Shown here: piece after piece, positions 1 through 10,940 of the stretch | Layout: every line of letters starts with the position of its first letter | How positions within the stretch are numbered: position 1 is the first letter of the stretch | Assembly: GCA_002729525.1 (NCBI GenBank) | Contig: PBYI01000035.1 | Coordinates: forward strand, 1 to 64,000 | Direction of reading: 5' to 3' | Source: Nocardioides sp. | Lineage (GTDB): Bacteria > Actinomycetota > Actinomycetes > Propionibacteriales > Nocardioidaceae | Length of the DNA stretch: 64,000 nt | Position numbers and translations under genes: made by a program | Notes under the pieces: generated by a model | Database searches by the model: none | What the model was told of the DNA's origin: nothing | Seen by the model: only the letters and a program-made list of their open reading frames with translations

Positions 1-2
1 CC

Positions 3-80
3 GAGATCATCCGCTGCCTCAAACGACACCTCGCCCGCGGCGTCTACCAAGCCCTGCGAACCGACCTCATGACCCCTTGA
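3..80 (+). CDS. IS110-family transposase, C-terminal end (partial)
   Basis: The open frame runs in from the left edge and ends at the TGA at 78-80, leaving 25 residues. They read EIIRCLKRHLARGVYQALR and then TDLMTP. The pattern RCLKR-(Y/H)-(I/L)AR-x-VY is the usual C-terminus of IS110/IS1111 transposases, which carry a DEDD-type catalytic domain and a C-terminal transposase_20 domain. The catalytic residues lie outside the window, so activity cannot be judged. The family call rests on this short tail only. The element's right end is probably within the next hundred bases, but IS110 elements lack long terminal repeats and I cannot place it. Confidence 0.55.
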   Translation, partial: EIIRCLKRHLARGVYQALRTDLMTP

Positions 81-241
81 CGATCTATAGGACCGTCGCC
101 CACACCCGACCAAAACGCAGGACCACCGTCGTAGCGCGCGCCCTGAGGCCAGTCGCGGTGGGTTTCGACTCCGCCCTCGCCGAGGGCTCGGTCGGGCTCA
201 ACCACCTCAGCCGTGGTCACCCAAGCCGGTCGTCTCGCCGT

Positions 242-297
242 GTCTCGATACGGCCGCTGCGCTCCTGCGTCGCTTCGCGACCTACCCGACGACCGGT
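242..297 (-). repeat. Interspersed repeat, GGTCGTCGAGTAGG type, copy 1
   Basis: Read on the minus strand this segment begins CCGGTCGTCGGGTAGG and ends GGCCGTATCGAGAC, with a GAGCGCAG core. It aligns with the copy at 27416-27470 over its whole length with scattered substitutions. It lies just beyond the stop of the minus-strand hydrolase, downstream of a plus-strand gene end, so it sits between convergent genes. The position suggests a terminator-like or REP-like element. That role is inferred. Confidence 0.6.
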
Positions 298-301
298 GCC
301 C

Positions 302-1126
302 TCAGGCGATCCGCAGACCCGACCGCTCCACGCTCGGCGCCGCCAGCTGCGCGCGCAGCGCGGCACTGACGTGGTCGGCGACCCTCGGGTCGAGCGCCAT
401 GCCCAGGTGCGAGGCGCGCACCTCGACCTGCTCGGCGAGCGGGTCGACGCAGGCGCGCCAGTCGACGACGCCGTCGCGGCGGGAGTAGATCGCGGTGAAG
501 CCCACGTCCGTCGGCACCGGCTCGCGGGTCTCCTCGAAGGAGTTGCGGGCGCAGAACCCGGCGACGCACTCGGGCCGCATCACGCCGGGCACGCCGACGC
601 GGCTCAGGTGCACGAGCGCGTCGACGCCGACGGACAGCAGCCGGTGGTGGGCGCCGGGCGCGAGCATCGGGCTGCCCATGGTGACGATGCCGGAGACGAG
701 GTCGGGCCGGCGCACGGCCAGGCCGCGCGCCATCATGCCGCCGAGGCTGTGGCCGACGACCTGCACGCGGGTGCCGCGTCGCTCCACGATGCGCTCGAGG
801 CGCTCCTCGATAGCGGTGGCGGCCTGCTGGGTGCAGCCGACGTTGGCGCGGATGTGGGCGCGGTAGGTGCGGAAGCCGCGGGCCCGCAGGGTGCGCGACA
901 TGGCGGTGAGCGTGTAGTCGCCGGCGAGGAAGCCGGGCACCAGGAGCACCGGGTCGACCCCCTCGCGAGCGCCTCCGCGACGCAGCGCGCCGGGCACCTG
1001 CTCGGCCGAGCGGACGGCGTACCGGGCGGCCTCGCCGAGCACGCTGAGCTCACGCGTGAGGGCCGCGAGGTGCGGTCGCGCGTAGCCCTCGGGCATGAGG
1101 AAGGATGCCAGTGTGGTGTCGCTCAC
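302..1126 (-). CDS. Alpha/beta hydrolase, lipase-like
   Basis: This 274-residue protein is a serine hydrolase of the alpha/beta fold, probably an esterase or lipase. The oxyanion region PVLLVPGFLAGDY is followed by the nucleophile elbow VGHSLGGMMARGLA, with Ser in G-H-S-L-G. A later segment, YSRRDGVVDW, carries an Asp suited to the triad, and ASHLGMALDP supplies the His. The GTG at 1124-1126 was chosen because a TAACGT hexamer (1134-1139, complement) sits exactly 7 nt upstream, a leaderless arrangement; ATG at 1096 is an alternative. The much longer open frame upstream on this strand is antisense to the next gene and is not coding. Substrate is unknown. No signal peptide is evident. Confidence 0.8.
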   Translation of the reverse strand: MSDTTLASFLMPEGYARPHLAALTRELSVLGEAARYAVRSAEQVPGALRRGGAREGVDPVLLVPGFLAGDYTLTAMSRTLRARGFRTYRAHIRANVGCTQQAATAIEERLERIVERRGTRVQVVGHSLGGMMARGLAVRRPDLVSGIVTMGSPMLAPGAHHRLLSVGVDALVHLSRVGVPGVMRPECVAGFCARNSFEETREPVPTDVGFTAIYSRRDGVVDWRACVDPLAEQVEVRASHLGMALDPRVADHVSAALRAQLAAPSVERSGLRIA

Positions 1127-1324
1127 CTTTGAAACGTTACGCAGGCGCGACGCCGTGTCGCACCCCCTCGGGGTGAAATGTGGACACTTCCGGGCCCAGA
1201 ACCACCCGAACGGGCCACTCCGACCCGGCCAACCGGGCCCGACCGGGTCATCTCCCCACCGAAACAGGCATGGAGACACCCGGCCGACCCGGGCCCTTCG
1301 TCCCTGGTGCGCTTCACTGGACGT

Positions 1325-2305
1325 ATGACCTCCAGCCCGGGGACCACCACCGCGCCCGCCGACGCCGACGCCGACGCAGCCGCCGCCGCCGACCCAGCAG
1401 CCGTCACCGTCTCCGCGGAGCTGTTCGCGCCGGTCTCGCCGGACGTCGAGCTCTGCTACCAGACCTTCGGCAGCCCCGACGACGAGCCGCTGCTGCTCGT
1501 GATGGGGCTCGGCGGCCCGATGACCTGGTGGGACGAGGATCTCTGCCGGATGCTGGCGCGCGACGGCTTCTACGTCGTCCGCTTCGACAACCGCGACGCC
1601 GGCCGTTCGAGCCGCGCCCGTGGACGGGTCGGCCGGACGACGCTGGTGCGCGGGTTCCTCGGCCTGCCGGCCCGTACGCCGTACGCCATGGCCGACCTGG
1701 CCGCCGATGCCGTCGGGCTCCTCGACCACCTCGGGCTCGACTCGGCGCACGTGGCCGGGGTGTCGATGGGCGGGATGATCGGTCAGACGCTCGCCGTCGA
1801 CCACGCCGACCGGGTGCGGTCGCTGACCTCCATCATGTCCAGCACCGGGCGGCGGTTCGTCGGCTTCCAGCACCCCAGCCTCTTCCCCACGCTGCTAACC
1901 CGGTCCCCCGGCCGCGACGGCTACGTGCGGGCCAGCCTGGCCACCTGGCGCCTCATCGGCTCCCCGGCGTACCCCTCGACGCTCGAGGACAGCACCGCCC
2001 GCGCGCTGGCGACGTTCGACCGGGGCGTCAGCGCGTCCGGGCTGGCCCGCCAGATGGCCGCGATCGTCACCCAGCCCGACCGCACCCGCGCGCTGCGTGA
2101 GGTCGACGTCCCGGTGTCGGTGCTACATGGCACCGCCGACCGGATGGTGCACGTCTCCGGTGGTCGGTCGACCGCGGCGGCCGTCCCGCAGGCCGAGCTC
2201 ACCCTGGTGCGCGGCATGGGGCACGACATGCCGCCGGCGCTGTTCGGGCTGTTCTCGCGCACCATCCGCCGCACCGCGGACCGCGCGATCACCACCTCCG
2301 CCTGA
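1325..2305 (+). CDS. Alpha/beta hydrolase
   Basis: The 326-residue protein has an alpha/beta hydrolase fold. LLLVMGLGGPMTWW forms the oxyanion region, FDNRDAGRS is the conserved loop, VAGVSMGGMIGQ is the nucleophile elbow (Ser in G-V-S-M-G), and VLHGTADRMV plus GMGHDMP carry the Asp and His of the triad. This arrangement is typical of actinobacterial hydrolases annotated as TAP/haloperoxidase-like or esterase. The first 25 residues are an Ala/Asp/Thr-rich extension and no signal peptide is visible. ATG 1325 is the first start compatible with conserved sequence; it has no Shine-Dalgarno, and TTCACT at 1313-1318 could be a weak -10 of a leaderless start. The gene is divergent from the preceding hydrolase. 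Substrate is unknown. Confidence 0.8.
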   Translation: MTSSPGTTTAPADADADAAAAADPAAVTVSAELFAPVSPDVELCYQTFGSPDDEPLLLVMGLGGPMTWWDEDLCRMLARDGFYVVRFDNRDAGRSSRARGRVGRTTLVRGFLGLPARTPYAMADLAADAVGLLDHLGLDSAHVAGVSMGGMIGQTLAVDHADRVRSLTSIMSSTGRRFVGFQHPSLFPTLLTRSPGRDGYVRASLATWRLIGSPAYPSTLEDSTARALATFDRGVSASGLARQMAAIVTQPDRTRALREVDVPVSVLHGTADRMVHVSGGRSTAAAVPQAELTLVRGMGHDMPPALFGLFSRTIRRTADRAITTSA

Positions 2306-2500
2306 CACCCCGCCTGACCTCCGCGTGACGTCCCCCAAGGACTCCAACCACGGCCCCCACCCCGCGGTGGGCTAGACAAACACTCGTACGGGCGGTTGTG
2401 TGAGACGACTGACACAGATCATTGACACACCGGTCACAGTCGTCGTCACGTCCAGTCACGTCGTCGACGCCCACCGGTGCAGGACCCGGAGGGGGAGCCA

Positions 2501-3832
2501 GTGGGACACACGTCGCGCCCGTCGAGCCGGTCGCGGGGAGGAGGTCGGAGGGGACGACGCCGCGCCGTGGCGCTCGCCGCCGCCGCGGTCGTCGCCGGGG
2601 GCCTGCTGAGCGCTTGCGGCGAGTCGGGCAAGCCGGTGCTGAACTGGTACATCAACCCCGACGGCCAGGACACCCTCACCCAGCTCGCCGCTGACTGCAG
2701 CACCGACGACTACGACATCCAGATCCAGCTGCTGCCGACCGGTGCCACCGACCAGCGCACGCAGCTCGCCCGTCGCCTCGCCGCGTCCGACTCCGCCACC
2801 AACCTGATGAGCCTCGACCCGGTCTTCGTGCCGGAGTTCGCCAACGCCGGGTGGATCGCGGAGTGGCCCGAGGAGTGGGCCTCGAAGGTCGTCGACGACG
2901 ACGTCCTCGAGGGGCCCGCCGACACCGTCCGCTGGGACGACGGCGTGTACGCCGCTCCGCAGTGGGCCAACACGCAGGTGCTCTGGTACCGCAAGTCGCT
3001 CGCCGAGAAGGCCGGGCTCGACATGAGCCAGCCGGTGACCTGGCAGCAGGTCATCGACGCCGCGGCCGAGGGCGGCGGCACCGTCGGCGTGCAGGCCGAC
3101 CGGTACGAGGCCTACATGGTCTGGATCAACTCGCTGGTGGCCGGCGCGGGCGGCGACATCGTCTCCGACACCGAGGCCGGCAAGGACGCGCAGGTCGACA
3201 TCGACTCCCAGGCGGGCAAGGACGCCGCCGCAGTGATCCAGGCGCTCGCCGACTCCGACGCCGCCCAGCCCGACCTGACGGTCAGCCGCGAGGGCACGAG
3301 CCTGCCGTTCATGTACGACGACAACGGCGAGTTCATGACGAACTGGACCTTCGTCTACAAGAACTACGAGCCCGGCGACGGCAAGGACTTCACCCAGGAG
3401 CAGTTCGACGACCTCGGCTTCGCGCGCTATCCGCGCACCGTCGAGGGCGAGGAGTCGCGACCCCCCGTCGGCGGCATCGACGTGGCCGTCGGCGCGTTCA
3501 CCGACGACCTCGACCAGGGCTTCGAGGCGGCGACCTGCGTGAGCAACGCACAGGCCCAGCAGCAGCTGGCCGCCAACGACGGCCTGATGCCGTCGCGCCA
3601 GTCGGTGTACGACTCCGCCGAGCTCAAGGACGCCTTCCCGGCCGAGCTGCTCTCGCTGTTCCAGGAGAGCCTCGACGCGGGCGCACCGCGCCCCAAGAGC
3701 GCCTACTACAACCTGATCTCCGGTGCGATCCAGGCCTCCTGGCACTCCCCGCGCAGCGTCGACCCCGACACCACGCCGGCCGACTCCGCGGCGTACCTCG
3801 AGGCCGTCCTCCGAGGGGAGGCCCTGCTGTGA
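2501..3832 (+). CDS. lpqY: LpqY-like sugar-binding lipoprotein of an ABC importer
   Basis: A 443-residue extracellular solute-binding protein (family 1). A basic N-terminus, a hydrophobic stretch and the lipobox LLSAC (followed by GES) mark it as a lipid-anchored lipoprotein. Several stretches match mycobacterial LpqY from memory: QLARRLAASDSATNLMSLD, EFANAGWIAEW, YAAPQWANTQVLWYR, and a Val-Trp-x-Asn-(S/T)-Leu-(V/L) segment followed by AGG. LpqY binds trehalose in mycobacteria; the substrate here is inferred. GTG 2501 is preferred over GTG 2477 because GGAGGGGGAG lies 2-11 nt before it. TTGACA at 2422-2427 is a possible -35. The stop overlaps the first permease gene by 4 nt, and two permeases and an ATPase follow in the lpqY-sugA-sugB-sugC order. 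Confidence 0.82.
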   Translation: MGHTSRPSSRSRGGGRRGRRRAVALAAAAVVAGGLLSACGESGKPVLNWYINPDGQDTLTQLAADCSTDDYDIQIQLLPTGATDQRTQLARRLAASDSATNLMSLDPVFVPEFANAGWIAEWPEEWASKVVDDDVLEGPADTVRWDDGVYAAPQWANTQVLWYRKSLAEKAGLDMSQPVTWQQVIDAAAEGGGTVGVQADRYEAYMVWINSLVAGAGGDIVSDTEAGKDAQVDIDSQAGKDAAAVIQALADSDAAQPDLTVSREGTSLPFMYDDNGEFMTNWTFVYKNYEPGDGKDFTQEQFDDLGFARYPRTVEGEESRPPVGGIDVAVGAFTDDLDQGFEAATCVSNAQAQQQLAANDGLMPSRQSVYDSAELKDAFPAELLSLFQESLDAGAPRPKSAYYNLISGAIQASWHSPRSVDPDTTPADSAAYLEAVLRGEALL

Positions 3833-4782
3833 GCGCCGTCGCGACCGCCCCAGGCGGCACCTCCGCGAAGAAGCAGCAGAAGAACGGCCGCAACGAGCTC
3901 AGCGACCGGCTCAAGGCCGAGAACTCGCTCGGGCAGCGCCTGGTCGCCCCCGCAGTGGCCATCATGCTGCTGGTCACCGCGTTCCCGATCCTGCGAGCGC
4001 TCTACCTGTCGTTCTACAACTACTCGCTGACCTCTCCGGACGACCGGGAGTTCATCGGGATCTCCAACTACGTCACCGCCCTCTCCGACGGCCTATTCTG
4101 GCGCGACATCGCGATGACGGTGCTCTACATGGTGGTCACCGTGGCCATCGAGTTGGTGATCGGCTTCGCGTTCGCGCTGGTCATGCACCGGATCGTCTTC
4201 GCCCGCGGCGTCATCCGCACCTCGATCCTGATCCCCTACGGCATCATCACCGTGGTCTCGGGCTTCGCCTGGCAGTTCGCCTTCACCAGCTCCAACGGCT
4301 TCGTCAACGGCTGGCTGCCGTTCATCGACGACGGCTTCAACTGGTTCGGCGACACCACACCAGCCGTCATCGCGATCATGGTCAGCGAGATCTGGAAGAC
4401 CACGCCGTTCATGTCGCTGCTGCTCCTGGCCGGACTCGCCCAGGTCAGCGAGGACATGATCGAGGCGGCGAAGGTCGACGGCGCCGGCTGGTGGCAGCGG
4501 CTGTTCCGCGTGGTCCTGCCCAACATGCAGGCGGCGATCATGGTGGCGGTGCTCTTCCGCGCCCTCGACGCCTACCGGATCTTCGACAACATCTTCGTCA
4601 TGACCAGCGGCGCGGTCGGCACCGAGTCGATCTCGTTCCTGGTCTACCGCCAGACCATCGAGCAGTTCCAGCTCGGCATGGGATCCGCCCTGTCGGTGCT
4701 GCTGTTCCTGTCGGTGCTGCTGGTGGCGTTCATCATCGTCAAGCTCTTCCGCGTCGACCTGGCGCGGGCCCGGGGCGAGTGA
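3829..4782 (+). CDS. sugA: Sugar ABC transporter permease, SugA-like
   Basis: This 317-residue integral membrane protein is the MalF-type permease of the importer. After a Lys-rich cytoplasmic N-terminus it has six predicted membrane segments. The EAA motif that contacts the ATPase reads EAAKVDGAGWWQRLFRV, ending in PNM. The gene starts at a GTG overlapping the stop of the binding-protein gene (GTGA), with CCGAGGGGAG 9-18 nt upstream as ribosome-binding site, so it is translationally coupled. It forms a heterodimer with the next permease. Symbol follows mycobacterial synteny and the strong resemblance of the binding protein to LpqY. Confidence 0.85.
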   Translation: MSAVATAPGGTSAKKQQKNGRNELSDRLKAENSLGQRLVAPAVAIMLLVTAFPILRALYLSFYNYSLTSPDDREFIGISNYVTALSDGLFWRDIAMTVLYMVVTVAIELVIGFAFALVMHRIVFARGVIRTSILIPYGIITVVSGFAWQFAFTSSNGFVNGWLPFIDDGFNWFGDTTPAVIAIMVSEIWKTTPFMSLLLLAGLAQVSEDMIEAAKVDGAGWWQRLFRVVLPNMQAAIMVAVLFRALDAYRIFDNIFVMTSGAVGTESISFLVYRQTIEQFQLGMGSALSVLLFLSVLLVAFIIVKLFRVDLARARGE

Positions 4783-4792
4783 GGGGTCGACC

Positions 4793-5632
4793 ATGAAGCA
4801 GAAGATCGGACTCGTCGCGGGGGTCACGCTGATCCTCGCCTGGTGCCTCCTGCCGGTGGTGTGGATCGTGTCGCTGTCCATGAAGGACGCCGCCGCGGTC
4901 ACCAACGGCTCCCCCGGCTTCTGGCCGGGAGACGCCTTCGCCGGCTTCGACAACTACGTCACCGTGCTGACCGAGGACTCCTACTCGCAGTTCCGCCGGG
5001 CCATCGTGAACTCCATCGGCATCAGCCTCATCGCCACCACGCTGTCGGTGATCCTGGCGACGCTGGCGGCTTACGCCATCGCACGGCTGGAGTTCAAGGG
5101 CAAGAAGCTGGTGCTCACCACCGCGCTGGCGATCGCGATGTTCCCGGTGGTGTCCCTGGTCAGCCCGCTGTTCGACATGTGGCGCGCCATCGGCCTGTAC
5201 GACACCTGGGCCGGCCTGATCATCCCCTACATGTCGTTCACGCTGCCGCTGGCGATCTGGACCCTGTCGGCCTTCTTCCGGGAGATCCCCTGGGAGATGG
5301 AGCAGGCCGCCCAGGTCGACGGCGCCACCTCGTGGCAGGCGTTCCGGCGGGTCATCGTCCCGCTGGCCGCGCCCGGCGTCTTCACAGCAGCGATCCTGAC
5401 GTTCTTCTTCGCGTGGAACGACTTCGTGTTCGGGATCACGCTCACCTCCACCGAGACCGCGAGACCGATCCCGGCCTCGCTGTCCTTCTTCGTCGGGGCG
5501 GACCCGTTCAACCGTCCGGCGTCGCTGCTGTCCGCCGCGGCGGTCATCGCGACCATCCCGATCGTGCTCATCGTCCTGCTGTTCCAGCGCAAGATCGTCT
5601 CCGGACTGACGTCCGGTGCCGTTAAGGGTTAA
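4793..5632 (+). CDS. sugB: Sugar ABC transporter permease, SugB-like
   Basis: The 279-residue MalG-type permease has six hydrophobic segments and the EAA-loop sequence EQAAQVDGATSWQAFRRVIV ahead of P-L-A. The C-terminal FQRKIVSGLTSGAVKG is the usual end for CUT1-family permeases. It follows the first permease by 10 nt, with GAGGGG as ribosome-binding site, and precedes the ATPase by 14 nt. It should pair with SugA to form the channel. The family is certain. The sugar transported is inferred from LpqY similarity. Confidence 0.87.
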   Translation: MKQKIGLVAGVTLILAWCLLPVVWIVSLSMKDAAAVTNGSPGFWPGDAFAGFDNYVTVLTEDSYSQFRRAIVNSIGISLIATTLSVILATLAAYAIARLEFKGKKLVLTTALAIAMFPVVSLVSPLFDMWRAIGLYDTWAGLIIPYMSFTLPLAIWTLSAFFREIPWEMEQAAQVDGATSWQAFRRVIVPLAAPGVFTAAILTFFFAWNDFVFGITLTSTETARPIPASLSFFVGADPFNRPASLLSAAAVIATIPIVLIVLLFQRKIVSGLTSGAVKG

Positions 5633-5646
5633 GGGGAGACCGCACC

Positions 5647-6840
5647 ATGTCCGCCATCACGATGAAGAACATCGTCAAGAAGTACGGCGACGGTTTCCCG
5701 GCCGTCAACGACGTGTCGATCGACGTCGAGGACGGGGAGTTCATGATCCTCGTCGGCCCGTCCGGCTGCGGGAAGTCCACGCTGCTGCGCATGGTCGTCG
5801 GCCTGGAGGACATCACCTCCGGCGACATGCTCATCGGCGAGAAGCGCGTCAACGACCTCGCCCCTAAGGACCGCAACCTGGCGATGGTCTTCCAGAACTA
5901 CGCGCTCTACCCGCACCTGACCGTCTACGAGAACATCGCGTTCCCGCTGCGGCTGGCCAAGGTCGACGACAAGACCGTCGACGAGAAGGTGCGCGAGGCG
6001 TCGAGGACGCTGGAGCTCGACGAGCACCTCGAGCGCAAGCCCGGCAACCTGTCGGGCGGTCAGCGCCAGCGCGTCGCGATGGGCCGCGCGATCGTCCGGG
6101 ACGCCGACGCGTTCCTCTTCGACGAGCCGCTGTCCAACCTCGACGCGAAGCTCCGCGGCCAGATGCGCACCGAGATCTCGCGGCTGCAGAAGCGGCTGGG
6201 GATCACCACGCTGTACGTCACCCACGACCAGACCGAGGCGATGACGCTCGGTGACCGGGTCGCGGTGCTCAAGCGCGGCGAGCTCCAGCAGCTCGCCACC
6301 CCGCGTGAGCTCTACGAGAACCCCGGCAACCTGTTCGTGGCCGGGTTCATCGGCTCCCCGCCGATGAACTTCCTCCCCTGCACCGTGGAGGGCACGAAGG
6401 CCGAGCTGCCGTTCGGCACGGTCGAGATCCCCGAGGACAAGGCCGAGAAGGCCCGCGGCAAGGGCCTGCTCATCGCCGGCCTGCGTCCCGAGCACTTCGA
6501 GGACGCCTCGGTGGTCGAGGACACCGGGTCGTCGACGTTCACCGCGACGGCCGAGGTCGTGGAGTGGCTGGGTAACGAGACGTACGCCTACCTGCCGTTC
6601 GAGGCGCCCGACGAGATGCGCGGCAAGCTCGAGGAGCTCGAGCGCGACCTCGACGGCGAGGGTCTGCGCACCCAGCTCGTGGTCTCCCTCGACGGGGCGA
6701 GCACCATCAAGGAGGGCGACGAGGCGACGATCTACGTCGACACCTCCAAGATGCACCTGTTCGACCCCGCCACCGGCGAGAACCTCACCGTCGACACCGC
6801 GAAGGCCGGCCGGATCCCGGGCATGGAGCAGCACGCCTGA
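5647..6840 (+). CDS. sugC: ABC transporter ATP-binding protein, SugC/UgpC type
   Basis: A 397-residue ATPase of the CUT1 class. Walker [10 protein letters not shown] is at residues 37-45, the Q-loop is [10 protein letters not shown], the signature is [14 protein letters not shown], Walker B is [11 protein letters not shown], and the switch His lies in [10 protein letters not shown]. The region after about residue 235 (FIGSPPMNF onward) is the MalK-type TOBE/OB regulatory domain. A dedicated ATPase beside its permeases fits lpqY-sugABC rather than the orphan MsiK arrangement of many actinobacterial sugar importers. GGGGAG precedes the ATG. A hairpin at 6865-6901 closes the operon. Confidence 0.9.
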   Translation: MSAITMKNIVKKYGDGFPAVNDVSIDVEDGEFMILVGPSGCGKSTLLRMVVGLEDITSGDMLIGEKRVNDLAPKDRNLAMVFQNYALYPHLTVYENIAFPLRLAKVDDKTVDEKVREASRTLELDEHLERKPGNLSGGQRQRVAMGRAIVRDADAFLFDEPLSNLDAKLRGQMRTEISRLQKRLGITTLYVTHDQTEAMTLGDRVAVLKRGELQQLATPRELYENPGNLFVAGFIGSPPMNFLPCTVEGTKAELPFGTVEIPEDKAEKARGKGLLIAGLRPEHFEDASVVEDTGSSTFTATAEVVEWLGNETYAYLPFEAPDEMRGKLEELERDLDGEGLRTQLVVSLDGASTIKEGDEATIYVDTSKMHLFDPATGENLTVDTAKAGRIPGMEQHA

Positions 6841-6864
6841 CCTACTCGGTCGTCGAGGAGCGCG

Positions 6865-6901
6865 CCCGGTCGTCGACCGGGGCGGCTACTCGACGACCGG
6901 G
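6865..6901 (+). terminator. Hairpin terminator after sugC, related to the interspersed repeat
   Basis: CCCGGTCGTCG (6865-6875) pairs perfectly with CGACGACCGGG (6891-6901), an 11-bp stem with a 15-nt loop, 24 nt after the sugC stop. No U-tract follows, as is common in high-GC actinobacteria. The right half read on the minus strand is CCCGGTCGTCGAGTAG, the same core as the repeats at 242-297 and 27416-27470. Confidence 0.6.
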
Positions 6902-6928
6902 GCTGCGGGCGGGGTAGCCTGCGATCTC

Positions 6929-8608
<1,680 letters not shown>

Positions 8609-8648
8609 CCCGCGGCGTACGCCGGGCCGGTTGCGGGCCCAGGTGCGG

Positions 8649-8840
8649 CTAGTTGCGGTCGGCGCCGGCCCGGGCGTTCGGGCCGGTCGGGCCCTCGTTG
8701 ACGTCGCCGCTCTCGGCGTCGGGCTGGCCCGCGACCGACTGGTCGTCGCTGATCGGCTCACCTGCCTCGGCCATCGTGCCGACCTCGGACACCTGGCCCT
8801 CGGACTGGCCTCCTGACGTGCTCTTCTGCTGCTCGGTCAT
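8649..8840 (-). CDS. Small acidic hypothetical protein (63 aa)
   Basis: A 63-residue protein rich in Gln, Gly, Ser, Glu and Asp, with no hydrophobic segment, cysteine or recognised motif. It is probably disordered in solution. It begins MTEQQKSTSGGQSEG and ends RAGADRN. The ATG is preceded by GGTGGAGAC, a good ribosome-binding site, which is the main support for its being a gene. It is convergent with the class I fumarase and divergent from the next plus-strand gene. Function is unknown. Confidence 0.5.
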   Translation of the reverse strand: MTEQQKSTSGGQSEGQVSEVGTMAEAGEPISDDQSVAGQPDAESGDVNEGPTGPNARAGADRN

Positions 8841-8894
8841 GTCTCCACCGTGCCCGGTGGCTGCCCGAGGTGTTCCACCCGTGCGGAGACCCAC

Positions 8895-9434
8895 GTGCGT
8901 CGGGCTGTTTCCCGACGGGAGCACCGAGTAGGGGCGCCCGGTGCCCGCCCCGTCCGCTTCCTGCTGCGTCACCTGCTCGGCTGCGCGGTCGGCGCCGTGG
9001 TCGGGATCGTGGTGGTCGCCGCCCTGGTGCTGAGCGACCCGGCTGAGCGCGAGGGCGTCCTGGGCTCGTCGGAAGAGGTCGTCGCGACCGTCACCGCCGT
9101 CGAGCGGGGCGGCTCCTGCTACCAGCCCCACGGCGCCAGCAACCCGGCGTACGCCGTGTCCTACGCGTGGTCGGACGCCGACGGCTCGGGAAGCGACACA
9201 CTGCGCCGGTGCGGCGACGAGCCGCCGGAGATCGGTCGGACGCGGGTGGCCTGGGCCACCGACGCCGGGCTGGCCCTCGTCGACCCCGACGGGTTCGGCT
9301 CGGGCCTGTTCGCCGGAGGGTTCTTCGGCGTCCTCGGCTACCTCGCCTGGCGGGCCTGGCGCCTGGTGCGCCGCCGCTGGCGGGCGTGGCGGGGCCGGCG
9401 GGCCCGGCGTCGACGGGCCCGGGCAGCGGCTTGA
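8895..9434 (+). CDS. Hypothetical membrane protein, DUF3592-like
   Basis: About 179 residues with a hydrophobic segment near residues 30-50 (LLGCAVGAVVGIVVVAALVL), a soluble central part and a second short hydrophobic segment (FAGGFFGVLGYLAW), ending in an Arg-rich tail. The central VVATVTAVERGGSC and RVAWATDAGLALVD resemble the beta-rich fold of DUF3592-type proteins, but this is a weak match. Two cysteines (SCYQP and RRCGDE) may pair outside the membrane. The start is uncertain: GTG 8895 and GTG 8850 are both in frame and neither has a clear ribosome-binding site. Confidence 0.5.
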   Translation: MRRAVSRREHRVGAPGARPVRFLLRHLLGCAVGAVVGIVVVAALVLSDPAEREGVLGSSEEVVATVTAVERGGSCYQPHGASNPAYAVSYAWSDADGSGSDTLRRCGDEPPEIGRTRVAWATDAGLALVDPDGFGSGLFAGGFFGVLGYLAWRAWRLVRRRWRAWRGRRARRRRARAAA

Positions 9435-9512
9435 GGACCGGCACGACGACGGGCGAGCACCCCTCCCCGCCCCACCCGATCGCGTACCTGGGGCGCGCGT
9501 AGCGTGGAGGAC

Positions 9513-10940
9513 GTGAGCCACGACGACGAGGTCAGCACGAGCAACGACGTTCACGGGGACTACCGCATCGAGCACGACTCCATGGGTGAGGTGGCCGTCC
9601 CGGCCGCCGCCCTGTGGCGGGCCCAGACCCAACGGGCGGTCGAGAACTTCCCGATCAGCGGCACCCCGATCGAGCCGCGCCTGGTGGCGGCGCTCGGTCA
9701 GGTGAAGGCCGCCGCGGCCGTGGCCAACGGCGAGCTCGGCGCGATCACGCCCGAGCAGGCCGACGCGATCGCAGCCGCAGCGCGCGAGGTCGCGGCCGGC
9801 GAGCACGACGACCAGTTCCCGATCGACGTCTTCCAGACCGGGTCGGGCACCAGCTCCAACATGAACGCCAACGAGGTCATCGCCAGCCTCTCCGCCCGGG
9901 CCGGCACCGAGGTGCACCCCAACGACCACGTCAACGCCAGCCAGTCGTCCAACGACACCTTCCCGACCGCGGTGCACGTCGCCACGACCCTGGCGGTCGT
10001 CGAGGACCTGGTGCCCGCGCTGCACACCCTGGCCGGCACGTTCGCGGCCAAGGCCGACGAGTACCAGCACGCGGTGAAGTCGGGCCGCACTCACCTGATG
10101 GACGCCACCCCGGTGACGCTGGGCCAGGAGCTGGGCGCGTACGCCGCCACCCTGCGCTACGGCGTGGAGCGACTCGCCGCGGTCCTCCCCCGCGTCCGCG
10201 AGCTTCCGCTCGGCGGCACCGCGGTCGGCACCGGCATCAACACCCCCGACGGGTTCGCCCAGCGCACCATCAGCGCCCTGTCCGAGGCGACGGGTCAGGA
10301 CTTCACTGAGGCCCGCAACCACTTCGAGGCGCAGGGCACCCGCGACTCCCTCGTGGAGCTGTCCGGCGTCCTGCGCACCATCGCCGTCGGCCTGGTCAAG
10401 ATCTGCAACGACCTGCGCTGGATGGGCTCCGGCCCGACCACCGGGCTGGCCGAGATCCACCTGCCCGACCTCCAGCCCGGGTCGAGCATCATGCCGGGCA
10501 AGGTCAACCCGGTGCTGCCGGAGGCGACGCTGATGGTGTGCTTCCAGGTCATCGGCAACGACGCGACCGTCACCGCAGCCGGCTCCTCGGGCGCCTTCGA
10601 GCTCAACGTCGCCATGCCGATCATGGCCCGCAACGTGCTGGAGTCGATCCGGCTGCTGTCGACCTCCACGACCGTGCTCGCCGAGCGCTGCGTCAGCGGT
10701 ATCACCGCGGACGTCGAGCGGATGCGCCGGTACGCCGAGTCGTCGCCGTCCGTCGTCACCCCGCTCAACAAGCACATCGGCTACGAGAGCGCCGCCAAGG
10801 TCGCCAAGCAGGCGCTCGCCGAGGGCCGGACGATCCGCGAGACCGTGCTGGCGATGGGCTTCGTCGAGCGTGGCGAGCTCACCGAGGAGCAGCTCGACGC
10901 CGCCCTCGACGTGCACTCGATGACGGGGCTGGACCGATGA
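9513..10940 (+). CDS. fumC: Fumarate hydratase, class II
   Basis: A 475-residue fumarase of the aspartase/fumarase superfamily, iron-independent and tetrameric in the family. Conserved regions are [47 protein letters not shown] and the superfamily signature [11 protein letters not shown] near residue 323. The last is shared with aspartate ammonia-lyase, but length and the other regions favour FumC. GTG 9513 was chosen because TAGCGT (9500-9505) ends exactly 7 nt before it; GTG 9504 lies inside that hexamer. The stop overlaps the methyltransferase start (ATGA). M. tuberculosis Fum lies in a similar neighbourhood with phoH2. Confidence 0.92.
   Translation: MSHDDEVSTSNDVHGDYRIEHDSMGEVAVPAAALWRAQTQRAVENFPISGTPIEPRLVAALGQVKAAAAVANGELGAITPEQADAIAAAAREVAAGEHDDQFPIDVFQTGSGTSSNMNANEVIASLSARAGTEVHPNDHVNASQSSNDTFPTAVHVATTLAVVEDLVPALHTLAGTFAAKADEYQHAVKSGRTHLMDATPVTLGQELGAYAATLRYGVERLAAVLPRVRELPLGGTAVGTGINTPDGFAQRTISALSEATGQDFTEARNHFEAQGTRDSLVELSGVLRTIAVGLVKICNDLRWMGSGPTTGLAEIHLPDLQPGSSIMPGKVNPVLPEATLMVCFQVIGNDATVTAAGSSGAFELNVAMPIMARNVLESIRLLSTSTTVLAERCVSGITADVERMRRYAESSPSVVTPLNKHIGYESAAKVAKQALAEGRTIRETVLAMGFVERGELTEEQLDAALDVHSMTGLDR

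Noticed and set aside
302..1873. A 523-codon form of the first hydrolase
   Set aside because: The extra N-terminal part is antisense to the second hydrolase; GTG 1126 has a well-placed -10.
2306..2500. An operator upstream of lpqY (several GTCAC/GACAC half-sites and TTGACA)
   Set aside because: The half-sites do not form a clear symmetric site and no good -10 pairs with TTGACA, so only the -35 candidate is mentioned.
8649..10916. A 755-codon minus-strand frame antisense to fumC
   Set aside because: Only its last 63 codons, with a separate ATG and ribosome-binding site at 8840, look like a gene; the rest mirrors fumC.
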